Assembly (NCBI GenBank): GCA_019186965.1
Contig: JABARV010000021.1
Span: 49,076-113,075 of the forward strand
DNA length: 64,000 nt
Source: Turneriella sp.
GTDB lineage: Bacteria; Spirochaetota; Leptospiria; Turneriellales; Turneriellaceae
Reading direction: 5' to 3'
A program made the position numbers and the translations under genes. Below, piece by piece: positions 8,885-20,052 of the stretch. Below the pieces are notes generated by a model. The model was not told the DNA's origin. It searched no databases and saw nothing but the letters and a program-made list of their open reading frames with translations. Numbering within the stretch: position 1 is the stretch's first letter; each line of letters starts with the position of its first letter.

Positions 8885-10384
8885 TTACCAACTACCGCTT
8901 GACCCACCGCCCCCCGAGGAGCCGCCACCAAAGCTACTGCCCGAAGAAGAACTGCTGCTATACGACGATCCACTACTTGAGGAAGAACTGCTGCTATACG
9001 ACGATCCACCGCCGGAACTATAACCGCTCGAGGATGAACTGCTTCTCGTTTTTTGAGGTATCGTGTAATGTCTATTTTCTTGCTTTCTGCAATACGAACA
9101 TTTATAAATTTCTACTCCCGTGCCAGAACTTGAGTAGGTTGCCGGTGTTAATACTTTATTCTCAACAAAACGGAACGCCATTGCTGAGCATTGCGGACAT
9201 TTGTCATAAGCACCGGCGTGGATATAAGGTTCAATGCGGATATACTCGCATTTGCGGCAAACCCAAACGTCGTAGTCGACGCTTTTGAGTTTTTCTTCTG
9301 CAATCTGGTATTTCTTAAGCCATGTATCTTCCTTTTCTTCACTCTGCAACTCCATTAGATTTTTACATTTTTCGCAAATGTGTTTGCCACGGCGGATTGC
9401 TCTAAGTGCCCAAAAATAGATCGGAAAAATCAGTATTGCAAAGATAAGAAAAGGTATGGCTGCATAATACTCCGCAGGATTATGCCAGAGACGAAACACG
9501 GGAACAATAACGGCGATTGCAGTGAAGGCAAATAAAACAAGATAAAGTGCACTCAGAGAAACGGGAGACTCAGTAGTCTCATCCCAAGTTTGATGCATGA
9601 TGACCATAGCGATAATTTCACCCGCCAAAAAAAATGACTTAAAGAACCACGAGGTATAGAAGAAACTCAAAACGATTCCTATTGCCGCAACAAAAAGCTG
9701 CATAAAAAATAAATGTATCGTTTTTGCCTTTTCAAGGCTGTTGGGTTTGAACGCGGTTTGCAAAACAAAAAAAACAACTACTAAAAAAATTGCAATATGC
9801 GCAAAAATGAAGACAATATCACGCAGGTTGTACGTTGCCTTGCCGATTGCTAACTGGAATGGCGCTTTGGCACCCAACTCTTCTTTGGGGGTTGCATCAA
9901 TTTTTTTCTCAATTTCGCCAATCGCATCGGCAATTCCTTTGTAGTAATCCCCTCGGCGGAACTCGGGTGCCATCGTGTTGCGGCCGAGACTGCCGGTGAA
10001 GCTATCGGGGAGCGCTGCCTCTAATCCATAACCGACCTCGAATGCCCATTGCCGTTGGTCTACAAGCACTACCAACAATAACCCTGTATTGGTTTCTCGA
10101 TTGCCAATTTTCCAGGTGTTGAAAATTTGGTGTGCATAATCTTTTGCGCTTTCGACAGGTAGGTTTTTTTTGAAAATAATCGCAAATTCGACACCTGTTT
10201 TTTTATTTAGCTTTTCTAACTGTCGGTTTAATCTGCCTGCCCGATGTGCAGCCATGGCGCTTGCATCGTACGTAATCCACGCATTGCTGCTACGCGGATT
10301 TTTTGTTTGCTGGATTGCATCTTCAATAGAGATAGCGTGAAGGTTAAAAACAATGAAGCAAACCGCGGCTAATAATTTTTTCAT
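8885..10384 (-). CDS. TPM-domain (YgcG-like) membrane protein with zinc ribbons and Ser/Gly tail
   Basis: 499 residues: signal peptide (residues 1-18), TPM domain to about residue 165 (including GLLLVVLVDQRQWAFEVGYG), several transmembrane helices between about 185 and 320, then a zinc-ribbon region with paired Cys (CEKC, CRKC, CPQC, CSYC) and a low-complexity Ser/Gly tail of about 60 residues ending in SGSW. TPM proteins are envelope proteins of poorly known role, with phosphatase activity reported for plant members. The tail is encoded partly by a 36-bp tandem repeat near 8946-9010. AAGGAAA precedes the ATG. Confidence 0.85.
   Translation of the reverse strand: MKKLLAAVCFIVFNLHAISIEDAIQQTKNPRSSNAWITYDASAMAAHRAGRLNRQLEKLNKKTGVEFAIIFKKNLPVESAKDYAHQIFNTWKIGNRETNTGLLLVVLVDQRQWAFEVGYGLEAALPDSFTGSLGRNTMAPEFRRGDYYKGIADAIGEIEKKIDATPKEELGAKAPFQLAIGKATYNLRDIVFIFAHIAIFLVVVFFVLQTAFKPNSLEKAKTIHLFFMQLFVAAIGIVLSFFYTSWFFKSFFLAGEIIAMVIMHQTWDETTESPVSLSALYLVLFAFTAIAVIVPVFRLWHNPAEYYAAIPFLIFAILIFPIYFWALRAIRRGKHICEKCKNLMELQSEEKEDTWLKKYQIAEEKLKSVDYDVWVCRKCEYIRIEPYIHAGAYDKCPQCSAMAFRFVENKVLTPATYSSSGTGVEIYKCSYCRKQENRHYTIPQKTRSSSSSSGYSSGGGSSYSSSSSSSSGSSYSSSSSSGSSFGGGSSGGGGSSGSW
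8946..9009. repeat. 36-bp tandem repeat in the Ser/Gly tail
   Basis: A 28-bp block starting at 8946 recurs at 8982 (period 36). It encodes Tyr-Ser-Ser repeats of the TPM-protein tail, so tail length could vary between strains. Confidence 0.75.
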
Positions 10385-10471
10385 TATTGGATTTCCTTAA
10401 TCAAATTTAGATTAACCCGCTGGAATTAAAAGCCTTTTTTGGAAAATATGTGGCATCGTAAGGTAAAACAA

Positions 10472-10484
10472 TTGACGCACTGTC
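10472..10484 (+). promoter_or_regulatory. TTGACGCACTGTC motif upstream of tRNA-Asn region
   Basis: TTGACG followed 8 bp later by CTGTC, the same bipartite motif found before leuB, rplU and the phosphoesterase gene. It lies 44 bp before the first tRNA-Asn fragment and is a candidate promoter element; no good -10 hexamer was found. Confidence 0.4.
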
Positions 10485-10515
10485 TAATTGCCCACTTGTT
10501 CCGCGAAGCGTCCAT

Positions 10516-10588
10516 TCCCGGATAGCACCGAAGACGGAGGCCTGTGGCGTTTGTAAAAACACCTTGGCCACAGTCGGTAGAGCAGGTG
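10516..10588 (+). pseudogene. broken tRNA-Asn copy with inserted hairpin module
   Basis: Bases 10516-10526 equal the first 11 nt of tRNA-Asn and 10571-10588 equal its D-arm region (10621-10638). Between them are 44 bp starting ACCGAAGACGGAG and a hairpin (CTGTGGC pairs with GCCACAG, with an inner GGCGTTT arm). The 17-nt string from TAGC to GGAG also occurs in both repeat units upstream of tRNA-His at the same tRNA position. The unit is 93 bp to the real tRNA, against 91 bp at tRNA-His. Confidence 0.75.
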
Positions 10589-10608
10589 CTTACGAGAAAA
10601 GATTTTAT

Positions 10609-12143
<1,535 letters not shown>

Positions 12144-12160
<17 letters not shown>

Positions 12161-13058
12161 TCGATTTTGTAACGCCTAGCGCTTGGTAGATTTTGAGCGT
12201 CGCTTTTGATTTATTAAGTGTATAAAAATGGACACCAGCAACACCATTGTCAATAAGATCTAGAACCTGTTCAGTTGCCCAGTGGATACCGACACTCTCG
12301 GCGTGTGCATCGTCTTCTGCGCGTGCTAATGCGCGTAAAAGCTTTGCTGGGAAACGCGACCCCAACGAAAGCTCTGCCATGCGTTGCATACCTTTGCGCG
12401 AGGTAATAGGCATTATTCCCGCAATAATGGGAACGTTAATCCCTGCAAGAGAGCACCGTTCACAAAAATCGTAAAAATCGTTGTTGTCGAAAAAAAGTTG
12501 CGTGCAAATGTAGTCTGCACCCGCATCAACCTTTGCTTTGAGGTACTCAATTTCCTTAAGGCGGTTTGGCGTTTCGGGGTGTCCTTCGGGAAAGCCTGCA
12601 ACGCCAATACCCATTTTAGGGAAATTTTCTTTGATGAATGCGACAAGCTGTGCAGCATAGTGAAAGCCATCAGGGTGCGCTTGCCATCCTGTACTTATGC
12701 CGGAGCCGCGCACATCCATGTGCTTGGGAATATCTCCCCTGAGTGCTAAAATGTTTTCAATACCGTTTTCACTGTAGCGCTCTAACGTACGCCGGATTTC
12801 CTCTTTCGACGACCCAACGCAGGTAAGGTGCGAAACAATTGTAAGGCCAAGCTCGCGGCTAAGGCGCACCACAAGATCGTGCGTGAGTTCACGCGTGGAC
12901 CCTCCTGCGCCATACGTAACACTTACGTATGCTGGTTCAAGTTTTTTAAGTTCGCTAATTGTTTCAAAAAGGGCGTTCGCCCCCTCTTGCGTTTTAGGAG
13001 GAAAAAATTCAAAACTAAGCGCAGGTTTATGCGAACGGAGGACATCAGCAATATGCAT
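12144..13058 (-). CDS. metF: 5,10-methylenetetrahydrofolate reductase
   Basis: FAD-dependent reduction of methylene-THF to methyl-THF, which supplies the methyl group of methionine. The 304 residues (E. coli 296) form the family TIM barrel. SFEFFPPKT near residue 15 carries the catalytic Glu, and VTYGAGGS, LALRGD, GVAGFPEGHPE and QLFFDN are all present. A TTTACA hexamer lies 33 bp before the ATG and no Shine-Dalgarno sequence is seen. It is first gene of a two-gene unit with the antiporter. Confidence 0.95.
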
Positions 13059-13085
13059 CGCGCCCGATAGCGATTTAACCTGCGG

Positions 13086-13091
13086 TGTAAA
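13086..13091 (-). promoter_or_regulatory. -35-like TTTACA of metF
   Basis: Starts 33 bp upstream of the metF ATG, so transcription would begin at or next to the start codon. Confidence 0.4.
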
Positions 13092-13105
13092 GGAGAAAGA
13101 GTTTT

Positions 13106-14383
13106 TTACGTTTTTGGAATTCCGGCACGTACAAAGTTACGTGTATGCGCTCCAACCCCTTTCATGTGGTTTGCAATAAGCGTGTCTAGTTTCTTAAGTG
13201 CGTCTTTGTTTATTTTATCGGTAAGCTTACCGTCGACAAACCCTTTAAGAAGGTTTGTTTCGTCGATGAGGGTGTCTATTTCGTCTGAAATACCGTAGCT
13301 TTCATTCGTAAGTACATCGTCGATATAATTTTTGTCAAAAGAACCGTAGGTTTTATCCTTATCTATAAGTTTAAGATTCTCAATAAAAGGGTGTGTTAAT
13401 TCGTTATTTTTGTATGCATTACGCAATACATTAAAATGGTAATGTTCGAGGGTTAAGTGGCGGTCGGAGATATTTTCAATCGCCTCTGTTTTTGATGCTT
13501 CAAAACCTAACATCGCCTTGAGGTTAATCCACAGCATGCGTAAAGTGCCATTGTTGGGGAGTACCCTCGCGTGGTATGGTTGCGTTAAATCACCAATATA
13601 GTGTAGCCCCCAACCTAAAAATCGATATCCCCAATACGGATGGCCAGTTTTAAAAGCAAAACGCGCAAGCGTTAAGTATTGGTGTATCCTATACTTAGGG
13701 TACGTGCGTTTAAGGAAGCTCCCTGCGAAGTAGATTATTGATGATTCGTGGTAATAACCAATATGAAACGGCGCTTGTGTCCCAAAATAGAGTTTCGGGT
13801 TTCCAAAAGATTGATCCCCAAAACCATAATCTTTACCAAGCGGACCTTCGTTGTCTTTAAAAAGGTTGATGTCCATCCCAAAATCGGGTTCGTCGCCGTA
13901 AGTGGAAAGCGCTTCGAGCGGGCTTACCGTATCGCCTTTGCGGACAGAATAAAGTTCGTAAGTTCCTTTGATATCTTTATCGCCAAACATACTTACAGAT
14001 AGAGAATCTGCGCGAGGACCGGGGAGCTTTTTCCCGGGAAGTTCTTGCAAGTAAAATCCAAGAGGTGTTTTTGGATTTATGCGTATTGCACGCAGAAAAT
14101 TCTCGCGGATTGTTTTTTTATCCCCGCCTTTAAAGGAAAGCATTGTAGGTTGCGGTGCGTACTTTGCATACGTTGTTCTTGCTTCGGCTTCCATTTTTTC
14201 CATCTCGGCAGCAAGCCCTTCTTGTTCCTTAATAAGGAAATCTTCAAGCGACTCAACTTTGACTTTAGGCGCATTAGCAACTTCAGGAAGCACCTCCAGT
14301 GCGGCATGGTTAAAGAGGTAGTGGTTCGACCATGCGTGGAGAGCAGGTACAGCACAGATAAAGCAAAAGATAAAGCGTAGCAT
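13106..14383 (-). CDS. exported zinc phospholipase C / P1-nuclease-like protein
   Basis: 425 residues from the ATG at 14383. The signal peptide ends PALHA, which puts Trp18 (WSNHYLFNHAAL) at the mature N-terminus, exactly what zinc phospholipases C and S1/P1 nucleases need, since the Trp amino group binds zinc. The metal motif LHYIGDLTQPYHA lies near residue 265 (HxxxDxxxPxH-like). The protein is longer than the classic enzymes, with extra N-terminal helices. The substrate, phospholipid or nucleic acid, cannot be told. This start is supported by TTGACT 33 bp upstream and by the signal peptide; a longer frame from 14416 is less likely. Confidence 0.75.
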   Translation of the reverse strand: MLRFIFCFICAVPALHAWSNHYLFNHAALEVLPEVANAPKVKVESLEDFLIKEQEGLAAEMEKMEAEARTTYAKYAPQPTMLSFKGGDKKTIRENFLRAIRINPKTPLGFYLQELPGKKLPGPRADSLSVSMFGDKDIKGTYELYSVRKGDTVSPLEALSTYGDEPDFGMDINLFKDNEGPLGKDYGFGDQSFGNPKLYFGTQAPFHIGYYHESSIIYFAGSFLKRTYPKYRIHQYLTLARFAFKTGHPYWGYRFLGWGLHYIGDLTQPYHARVLPNNGTLRMLWINLKAMLGFEASKTEAIENISDRHLTLEHYHFNVLRNAYKNNELTHPFIENLKLIDKDKTYGSFDKNYIDDVLTNESYGISDEIDTLIDETNLLKGFVDGKLTDKINKDALKKLDTLIANHMKGVGAHTRNFVRAGIPKT

Positions 14384-14410
14384 GTTACAAAGTGGTATAG
14401 CGATGCGCCG

Positions 14411-14416
14411 AGTCAA
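14411..14416 (-). promoter_or_regulatory. -35-like TTGACT of the phospholipase-like gene
   Basis: Starts 33 bp before the ATG at 14383, with TATACC between them; supports that start codon. Confidence 0.45.
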
Positions 14417-14510
14417 CTCTTTAGAGCCTCATGCGCTTCATAGCTCTGTTTTTTCATAGCTATGCAGAAAACCCGCGCCTAACTTTTTCCAACGTAGTCC
14501 TGGCTTTTGT

Positions 14511-14576
14511 ATTATGTCACATTAAGGGATAACTACCTCTTATTATGTCGCATCAGGGGATAACTATCCCTACGAG
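14511..14576 (-). repeat. 66-bp dispersed repeat, copy B (inverted)
   Basis: Reverse-complement match to 4275-4340 (60 of 66). It contains ATTATGTCACAT at 14511 and ATTATGTCGCAT at 14542, each beside a GGGATA/TATCCC-type palindrome. It sits between two divergent genes, in an otherwise empty 330-bp spacer (14384-14722). Confidence 0.85.
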
Positions 14577-14689
14577 TTCTGGAATGCTCAAAAACGGGGG
14601 TAAAACTTGAAAAGTTATTCACTTTCAGAAAGCTATAGTGGTGTTTCTTCAGTACTTATATGGATGGTTAGGGAAACGCGCAAAACCTG

Positions 14690-14713
14690 TTGACATCGCC
14701 CGCTGCCTATACA
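14690..14713 (+). promoter_or_regulatory. TTGACA promoter-like element
   Basis: TTGACA at 14690-14695 and TATACA at 14708-14713, a short 12-bp spacing. The hexamer lies 33 bp before the ATG at 14723. An open frame starting at the TTG inside this hexamer is therefore not taken as the gene start. Confidence 0.45.
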
Positions 14714-14722
14714 TCTATGCGA

Positions 14723-15334
14723 ATGCTCGATGTATTGCAAGAATCGAAACTTTACTTCACGGCGCGGCTTAAGGATTGCCAAAGAACTCCCCACCTGCAC
14801 ACCGAACAGATCAAAGTCTTAAGCGAGTACTTAAAGATTATAGCCGCGTCGACGAGCGCCGACGACTACCGGCAAAAATTAGGGCAGATGGTGACGATGT
14901 TTCCGGTGGCGCGTGCCGAGCTTGTGGATAAATATTTTAACTTCATGCGGCTATACGAAAAGTTGGGTATCCCCGATAAACTTAAAGCTGCCAAAGATCG
15001 CTACGATACCGCGTGTAGCGCCAAGAACCACGGCGATCTTGTGAACCTCATGGGTACAGCGCAGGTGAACGCCGCGCAAGTCGAAGCGAGCGGCAACCAG
15101 AAACTCAACCACGCAGTGACGCTCATTCAATGCGTCGTCGCTTACATGACCGAAATCGACGCCGAAAAAAACGACCGCCTGGGCGGTATTCTCGGGGCAT
15201 ACACCGAACTTTTAAAGCTCGACCCGACTTTTACGTGGGCGTCATACGAAAAAACGCCGTATTCATACGTCGTCTTTTTCGACAAAGAACGCATGGCACG
15301 CTTGGGTGAAGTTTTTAACAAGGTGAGGCAATAA
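14723..15334 (+). CDS. helical cytoplasmic protein of unknown function
   Basis: 203 residues, with no signal peptide or membrane segment, predicted mostly helical (runs such as LYEKLGIPDKLKAAKDRYD). No family recognised. Translation is probably coupled to the next gene, whose ATG overlaps its stop (TAATG). ATG at 14717 is an alternative start. The pair stands alone between the 66-bp repeat and leuB and looks like a functional unit of two interacting proteins. Confidence 0.65.
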   Translation: MLDVLQESKLYFTARLKDCQRTPHLHTEQIKVLSEYLKIIAASTSADDYRQKLGQMVTMFPVARAELVDKYFNFMRLYEKLGIPDKLKAAKDRYDTACSAKNHGDLVNLMGTAQVNAAQVEASGNQKLNHAVTLIQCVVAYMTEIDAEKNDRLGGILGAYTELLKLDPTFTWASYEKTPYSYVVFFDKERMARLGEVFNKVRQ

Positions 15335-16386
15335 TGGACGAGGGCAGCCGTGGCATGCTCGACAGTTACAAGTCGGGCATCGATAACTATGTCAAAAAAT
15401 TGGGGGCGGATCACCCCAAGATACGCGAACTGTTAACTTGCTTCGCCGAGTTTGAGGCGTTGGGCGAGGCATCCGCCGATTTTGCGGCATTTCACGCAGC
15501 CGCCAGTGCGCAGAATTTTTACGGCAAGTTGACAAACCTCATGACCGAAGCAGCTACTGCACCTGCATCAGATGGTTCGGGTCGACCAGCGAACGAACCG
15601 ACGGTAGCAGAAGCTGCGGCGGGTTACCACGCTGCGTACGACGCAATTTCTCCCGAAATCAAAGCAGGGCCTACGGGGAAAGCGTATGAGCGTATTTTTC
15701 AACTTGAAAAAGAGTGCCAGAGTGCGCTCGAATTTACGCGCCGCTTAGCCGAAGAACATCTACTCGTCGATATTTCTCGCATTCAACTCATCGCTGAGTT
15801 TGCGCGTGCGCAACAACTCATTCGCGATGCCGGCAAAGCGACGGGCGATGCCGGCGTTTCGTTGCCCGCGAGCGAAGCGTATTTTATCGCTGCGCAAAAG
15901 TCAATGCAAGAGGCGACAAGCATTACCGAAATCGAATACCTGATGGTTTTGCGCGCAGAGATTGCGCACCTGGCAAACCTTTGGGATACCGGCTTCTGCA
16001 CCGCGATCTATCATCTGTTCGGGTCTGAACTTTCGGGCTATATGCTCGATAGTTCTGAGGGACAACGCCAGCGCGTCGAAAATATTTACCGATACATCGG
16101 CGAATTTTGGGGCGTCGATTGGGACGCGCTGCATAAAATCGAGCGCGTGTGGGATTTTTTCAATAAATCGCTCTGGTCTGCTGTTAAGAACGATTACGCG
16201 GCGAAGGGTATTCATACACCCGAAGCGTTTCGCGATTACATGAAAACCTTTCTCGATCGTGCGATGAAAGATAAGCCACCTTTGCAGGTAAACGCAAAGA
16301 ATGCGTTTGCGGTTTTCTGGGGTCAGAATATTCCCTTGAGTGGTGTTCACCAAGCGTTGCTCAATCCGCCGGATTTGCTGCGATAA
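15334..16386 (+). CDS. helical protein of unknown function, partner of the upstream gene
   Basis: 350 residues, soluble, Ala-rich and helical. An Ala/Thr/Ser-rich linker near residues 60-85 separates an N-terminal helical part from a larger C-terminal part with Trp-rich stretches (YIGEFWGVDWDALHK). No catalytic motif or family recognised. Its first 60 residues share the size and general character of segments of the upstream protein (for example KLTNLMTEA and DLVNLMGTA), so a distant duplication is possible. Begins in the overlap TAATG. Confidence 0.65.
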   Translation: MDEGSRGMLDSYKSGIDNYVKKLGADHPKIRELLTCFAEFEALGEASADFAAFHAAASAQNFYGKLTNLMTEAATAPASDGSGRPANEPTVAEAAAGYHAAYDAISPEIKAGPTGKAYERIFQLEKECQSALEFTRRLAEEHLLVDISRIQLIAEFARAQQLIRDAGKATGDAGVSLPASEAYFIAAQKSMQEATSITEIEYLMVLRAEIAHLANLWDTGFCTAIYHLFGSELSGYMLDSSEGQRQRVENIYRYIGEFWGVDWDALHKIERVWDFFNKSLWSAVKNDYAAKGIHTPEAFRDYMKTFLDRAMKDKPPLQVNAKNAFAVFWGQNIPLSGVHQALLNPPDLLR

Positions 16387-16395
16387 GAATACTAA

Positions 16396-17564
<1,169 letters not shown>

Positions 17565-17606
17565 ATTTTCGTTTATAATACAGCTATCGAAAAGAAGTTA
17601 GAAATT

Positions 17607-18629
17607 TTGTCCCTCACTGAAGAGGAATTGCAAGAGTCGCTTTTAAAAGACGGGCACAAAAAATTTCGTGCTCGGCAACTTTTTCAATGGCTCCACTTAA
17701 AACAAGTTTTTGACATACGGCGGATGACGAACCTTAAAGCCGATTTTCAAGATTACCTTTTAGACAAATTTATTTTTCCCGATTTTAAAATTCTTAACGA
17801 GAGAAAGTCTCCAACCGACCACACCGCCAAGTATCTTTTTGCGTTTGGAAAAAAACAAGTAGAAGCAGTTTGGCTTCCGTACCAAAACAGGCAATCGTTA
17901 TGTATTTCTGTACAGTCAGGATGTTCGCTTAACTGTAGTTTTTGTGCGACAGGAAAAATCGACTTCAAGGGAAACCTTTCCGCAGCAGAAATTCTTGCGC
18001 AGGTTTATGGTGTTCAACAGCTTTATAGCCGCCGTATTACAAACGTTGTTTTTATGGGAATGGGGGAACCCTTCTATAATTACGACAGTGTTATCCGTGC
18101 GGCAAACCTTATTGCACACCCGCACGGGATGAATATTTCGCGTAGGCGTATCACTCTTAGCACATCGGGAGTTTTTACGGGGATAAAAAGGTTTATCGAA
18201 GAAAATCAGCCGTATCGACTTGCCCTATCCCTGCACGCTGTTTTTCCAGAAAAACGCAATTTGCTTATGGATATCGAAAAAAAATTTCCTTACGAAGAAG
18301 TTTTGGAATATTTACGCGCAAACCGTAAGAAGTTACAGCCAGGCCAACTTATGTTTGAATACATTATGATAGATGACACCAATATTTTTCCCGAAGATGC
18401 AAAAGAACTTACACGGTGGGCAAAACTTTTGAACGCAAAAGTAAACCTTATACCCATGAACACTGAATTCAACGGGATGCGTCCTCCACCGCAAGAGAAA
18501 ATAAATATGTTTTGGAAAACACTTGTAAAGCACGGTGTTGTCGCAGTAAACCGCAAGTCCCCCGCAAAAGATATTGACGGCGCATGCGGCATGCTTGCGG
18601 GAAAATACCTTAAGCCAAGCGTGCTTTAA
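17607..18629 (+). CDS. rlmN: dual-specificity 23S rRNA/tRNA adenine-C2 methyltransferase RlmN
   Basis: Radical-SAM methylation of adenine C2 in 23S rRNA and some tRNAs. 340 residues. The iron-sulfur cluster motif CSLNCSFC has Cys at 106, 110 and 113. The resolving and methyl-carrying Cys pair is Cys99-region (LCISVQSGC) and Cys327 (DGACGML). TTG start at 17607; TTTATAATA at 17572-17580 is a plausible -10. The 3' end overlaps tldD, on the other strand, by 20 bp. Confidence 0.93.
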   Translation: MSLTEEELQESLLKDGHKKFRARQLFQWLHLKQVFDIRRMTNLKADFQDYLLDKFIFPDFKILNERKSPTDHTAKYLFAFGKKQVEAVWLPYQNRQSLCISVQSGCSLNCSFCATGKIDFKGNLSAAEILAQVYGVQQLYSRRITNVVFMGMGEPFYNYDSVIRAANLIAHPHGMNISRRRITLSTSGVFTGIKRFIEENQPYRLALSLHAVFPEKRNLLMDIEKKFPYEEVLEYLRANRKKLQPGQLMFEYIMIDDTNIFPEDAKELTRWAKLLNAKVNLIPMNTEFNGMRPPPQEKINMFWKTLVKHGVVAVNRKSPAKDIDGACGMLAGKYLKPSVL

Positions 18630-19992
18630 GTTTCAAGTATGGCCCACCATCAGTTACTTTTACCCACTCTTTATAGCCTTTACCACACATACCAAGCCCA
18701 TTAATTTCTAAATCTGTTGACACCATTGAAATCGATTGCAAAATTTCGGGAACGTATCCTGTAACGATAACCGGAGAAAAAAAATCATTCGTAAGGCACC
18801 CATTTTTAATCCGCCTTGCGACAAGCGCTTCGAGTTGAATTCCCCAACTTTTGGGATCTTCCATACCGTTAGTTGCTCGATCGACAAAGTACCCGTTTTC
18901 AATCGATTGTATCATTGTTTCAAGCAAATCGTTTCCCGGCATAAAATACGTGTTTGTCATGCGCGAATAAACTTTGTGGTCATAGCTTTCGCGGCGTCCG
19001 TTAGGGGAACGTGAAAAATTTAATTTTGATGCACTAATGTGGTCGGTCATTGCATGGTTGAGTATCCCGTTTTCGACAATGTGTGTTTCTGCTGCAGGAA
19101 ATCCCTCGTGGTCAAAATAATAGCTTGCTGCTGCATTTTCCAAAAGTGGTGAATCGTAAAGGCGCACTTTGTTAGATGCGACAAATTTACCCAAATAATC
19201 ACTCCCTTTTGCACGGCCTTTTTGCATTGTGTCGGCTTCGGTGCCATGCCCAAACGCTTCGTGTGCAAGAATTCCTGATAAAGATGGCGAAAAAATACAA
19301 TCGTAAGTTCCAGGATTTAAGCGCGGCGCCCCTAAAATGTTTTCGCCGTCTACAAGCATTCGGTCGATAAGCTCTTGTTTTTCAGTAAGTAGCTCCCACG
19401 AACCACGCTGGCTAAATCCATCGTAAATTTGGGCAGTTGCATTTGACGTATCGTCCTTTAAAACAGCAGCATAAATCGCTTCAAAACGAGGCAAGCGTTG
19501 TTCTAGCGACTTTTTTCCACTTACGTAAATTTCGTGCGTGTTGATTTGTCGGTAGCGCACCGATGCCATAGCAACTTTTTTATTTTTCGTCTTAATTCTT
19601 TGTGCCATCTGTTTTGCAAACGTGGCCTTTTCTATATTTGGCAGTGTGTCTTCTTTAACTGCACCTTTTGAAAACCGTAGAGATGTTTCTTCGATAAGCT
19701 TAAGTGAACCTTTTTCCAAACTTTTTTCAACCGTGTTTTCTAAACCACGCACTGTTTTTAAAATATCGTTGTAGCTGTGGATTTGGCTCGCTGCTTCGTA
19801 GAGTAATCCTTCTTTTAGGATACTTACCACGACCCCACGCGTTGAAGGAAGGGGTTCAACAAGGGTTTGGTTTAAGTTGCTTGAAACAGTCAACCCCGAC
19901 GTTTCAATAAAAAGCGCACGCGCAAAAGCGTATTTTGTGTTAAGCGGTCGGATTAACTCTTCTAAACTTTCAACGGTAACTTGCGTCTGCAT
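18610..19992 (-). CDS. tldD: metalloprotease TldD
   Basis: Subunit of the TldD/TldE (PmbA) zinc protease that cleaves unfolded peptides and matures some RiPPs. 460 residues; the zinc motif HEAFGHGTEAD lies near residue 245 and the C-terminal GLCGKGY-type glycine-rich segment (GMCGKGYKEW) is present. TldE is not in the window. The convergent 3' end overlaps rlmN. The start has TTGACG (20021-20026) and TTAAAG (19998-20003) at 17-bp spacing, with the ATG at or near the first transcribed base. Confidence 0.92.
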   Translation of the reverse strand: MQTQVTVESLEELIRPLNTKYAFARALFIETSGLTVSSNLNQTLVEPLPSTRGVVVSILKEGLLYEAASQIHSYNDILKTVRGLENTVEKSLEKGSLKLIEETSLRFSKGAVKEDTLPNIEKATFAKQMAQRIKTKNKKVAMASVRYRQINTHEIYVSGKKSLEQRLPRFEAIYAAVLKDDTSNATAQIYDGFSQRGSWELLTEKQELIDRMLVDGENILGAPRLNPGTYDCIFSPSLSGILAHEAFGHGTEADTMQKGRAKGSDYLGKFVASNKVRLYDSPLLENAAASYYFDHEGFPAAETHIVENGILNHAMTDHISASKLNFSRSPNGRRESYDHKVYSRMTNTYFMPGNDLLETMIQSIENGYFVDRATNGMEDPKSWGIQLEALVARRIKNGCLTNDFFSPVIVTGYVPEILQSISMVSTDLEINGLGMCGKGYKEWVKVTDGGPYLKLKARLA

Positions 19993-19997
19993 TTTTC

Positions 19998-20026
19998 CTT
20001 TAATAACCGAAGAAAAAGTGCGTCAA
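19998..20026 (-). promoter_or_regulatory. tldD promoter
   Basis: -35 TTGACG (20021-20026), 17-bp spacer, -10-like TTAAAG (19998-20003). The start codon is 34 bp from the -35 start. AAAGGA just before the ATG could alternatively be a ribosome site. Confidence 0.55.
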
Positions 20027-20052
20027 GTGTTTACGAGCCATAAGTTGTCCGA

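Noticed and set aside
8838..9288. Pro/Leu/Glu-rich frames opposite the TPM tail
   Set aside because: Shadow of the Ser/Gly repeat on the other strand.
14690..14722. TTG start inside TTGACA for the unknown gene
   Set aside because: The hexamer is better explained as a promoter element 33 bp before the ATG at 14723.
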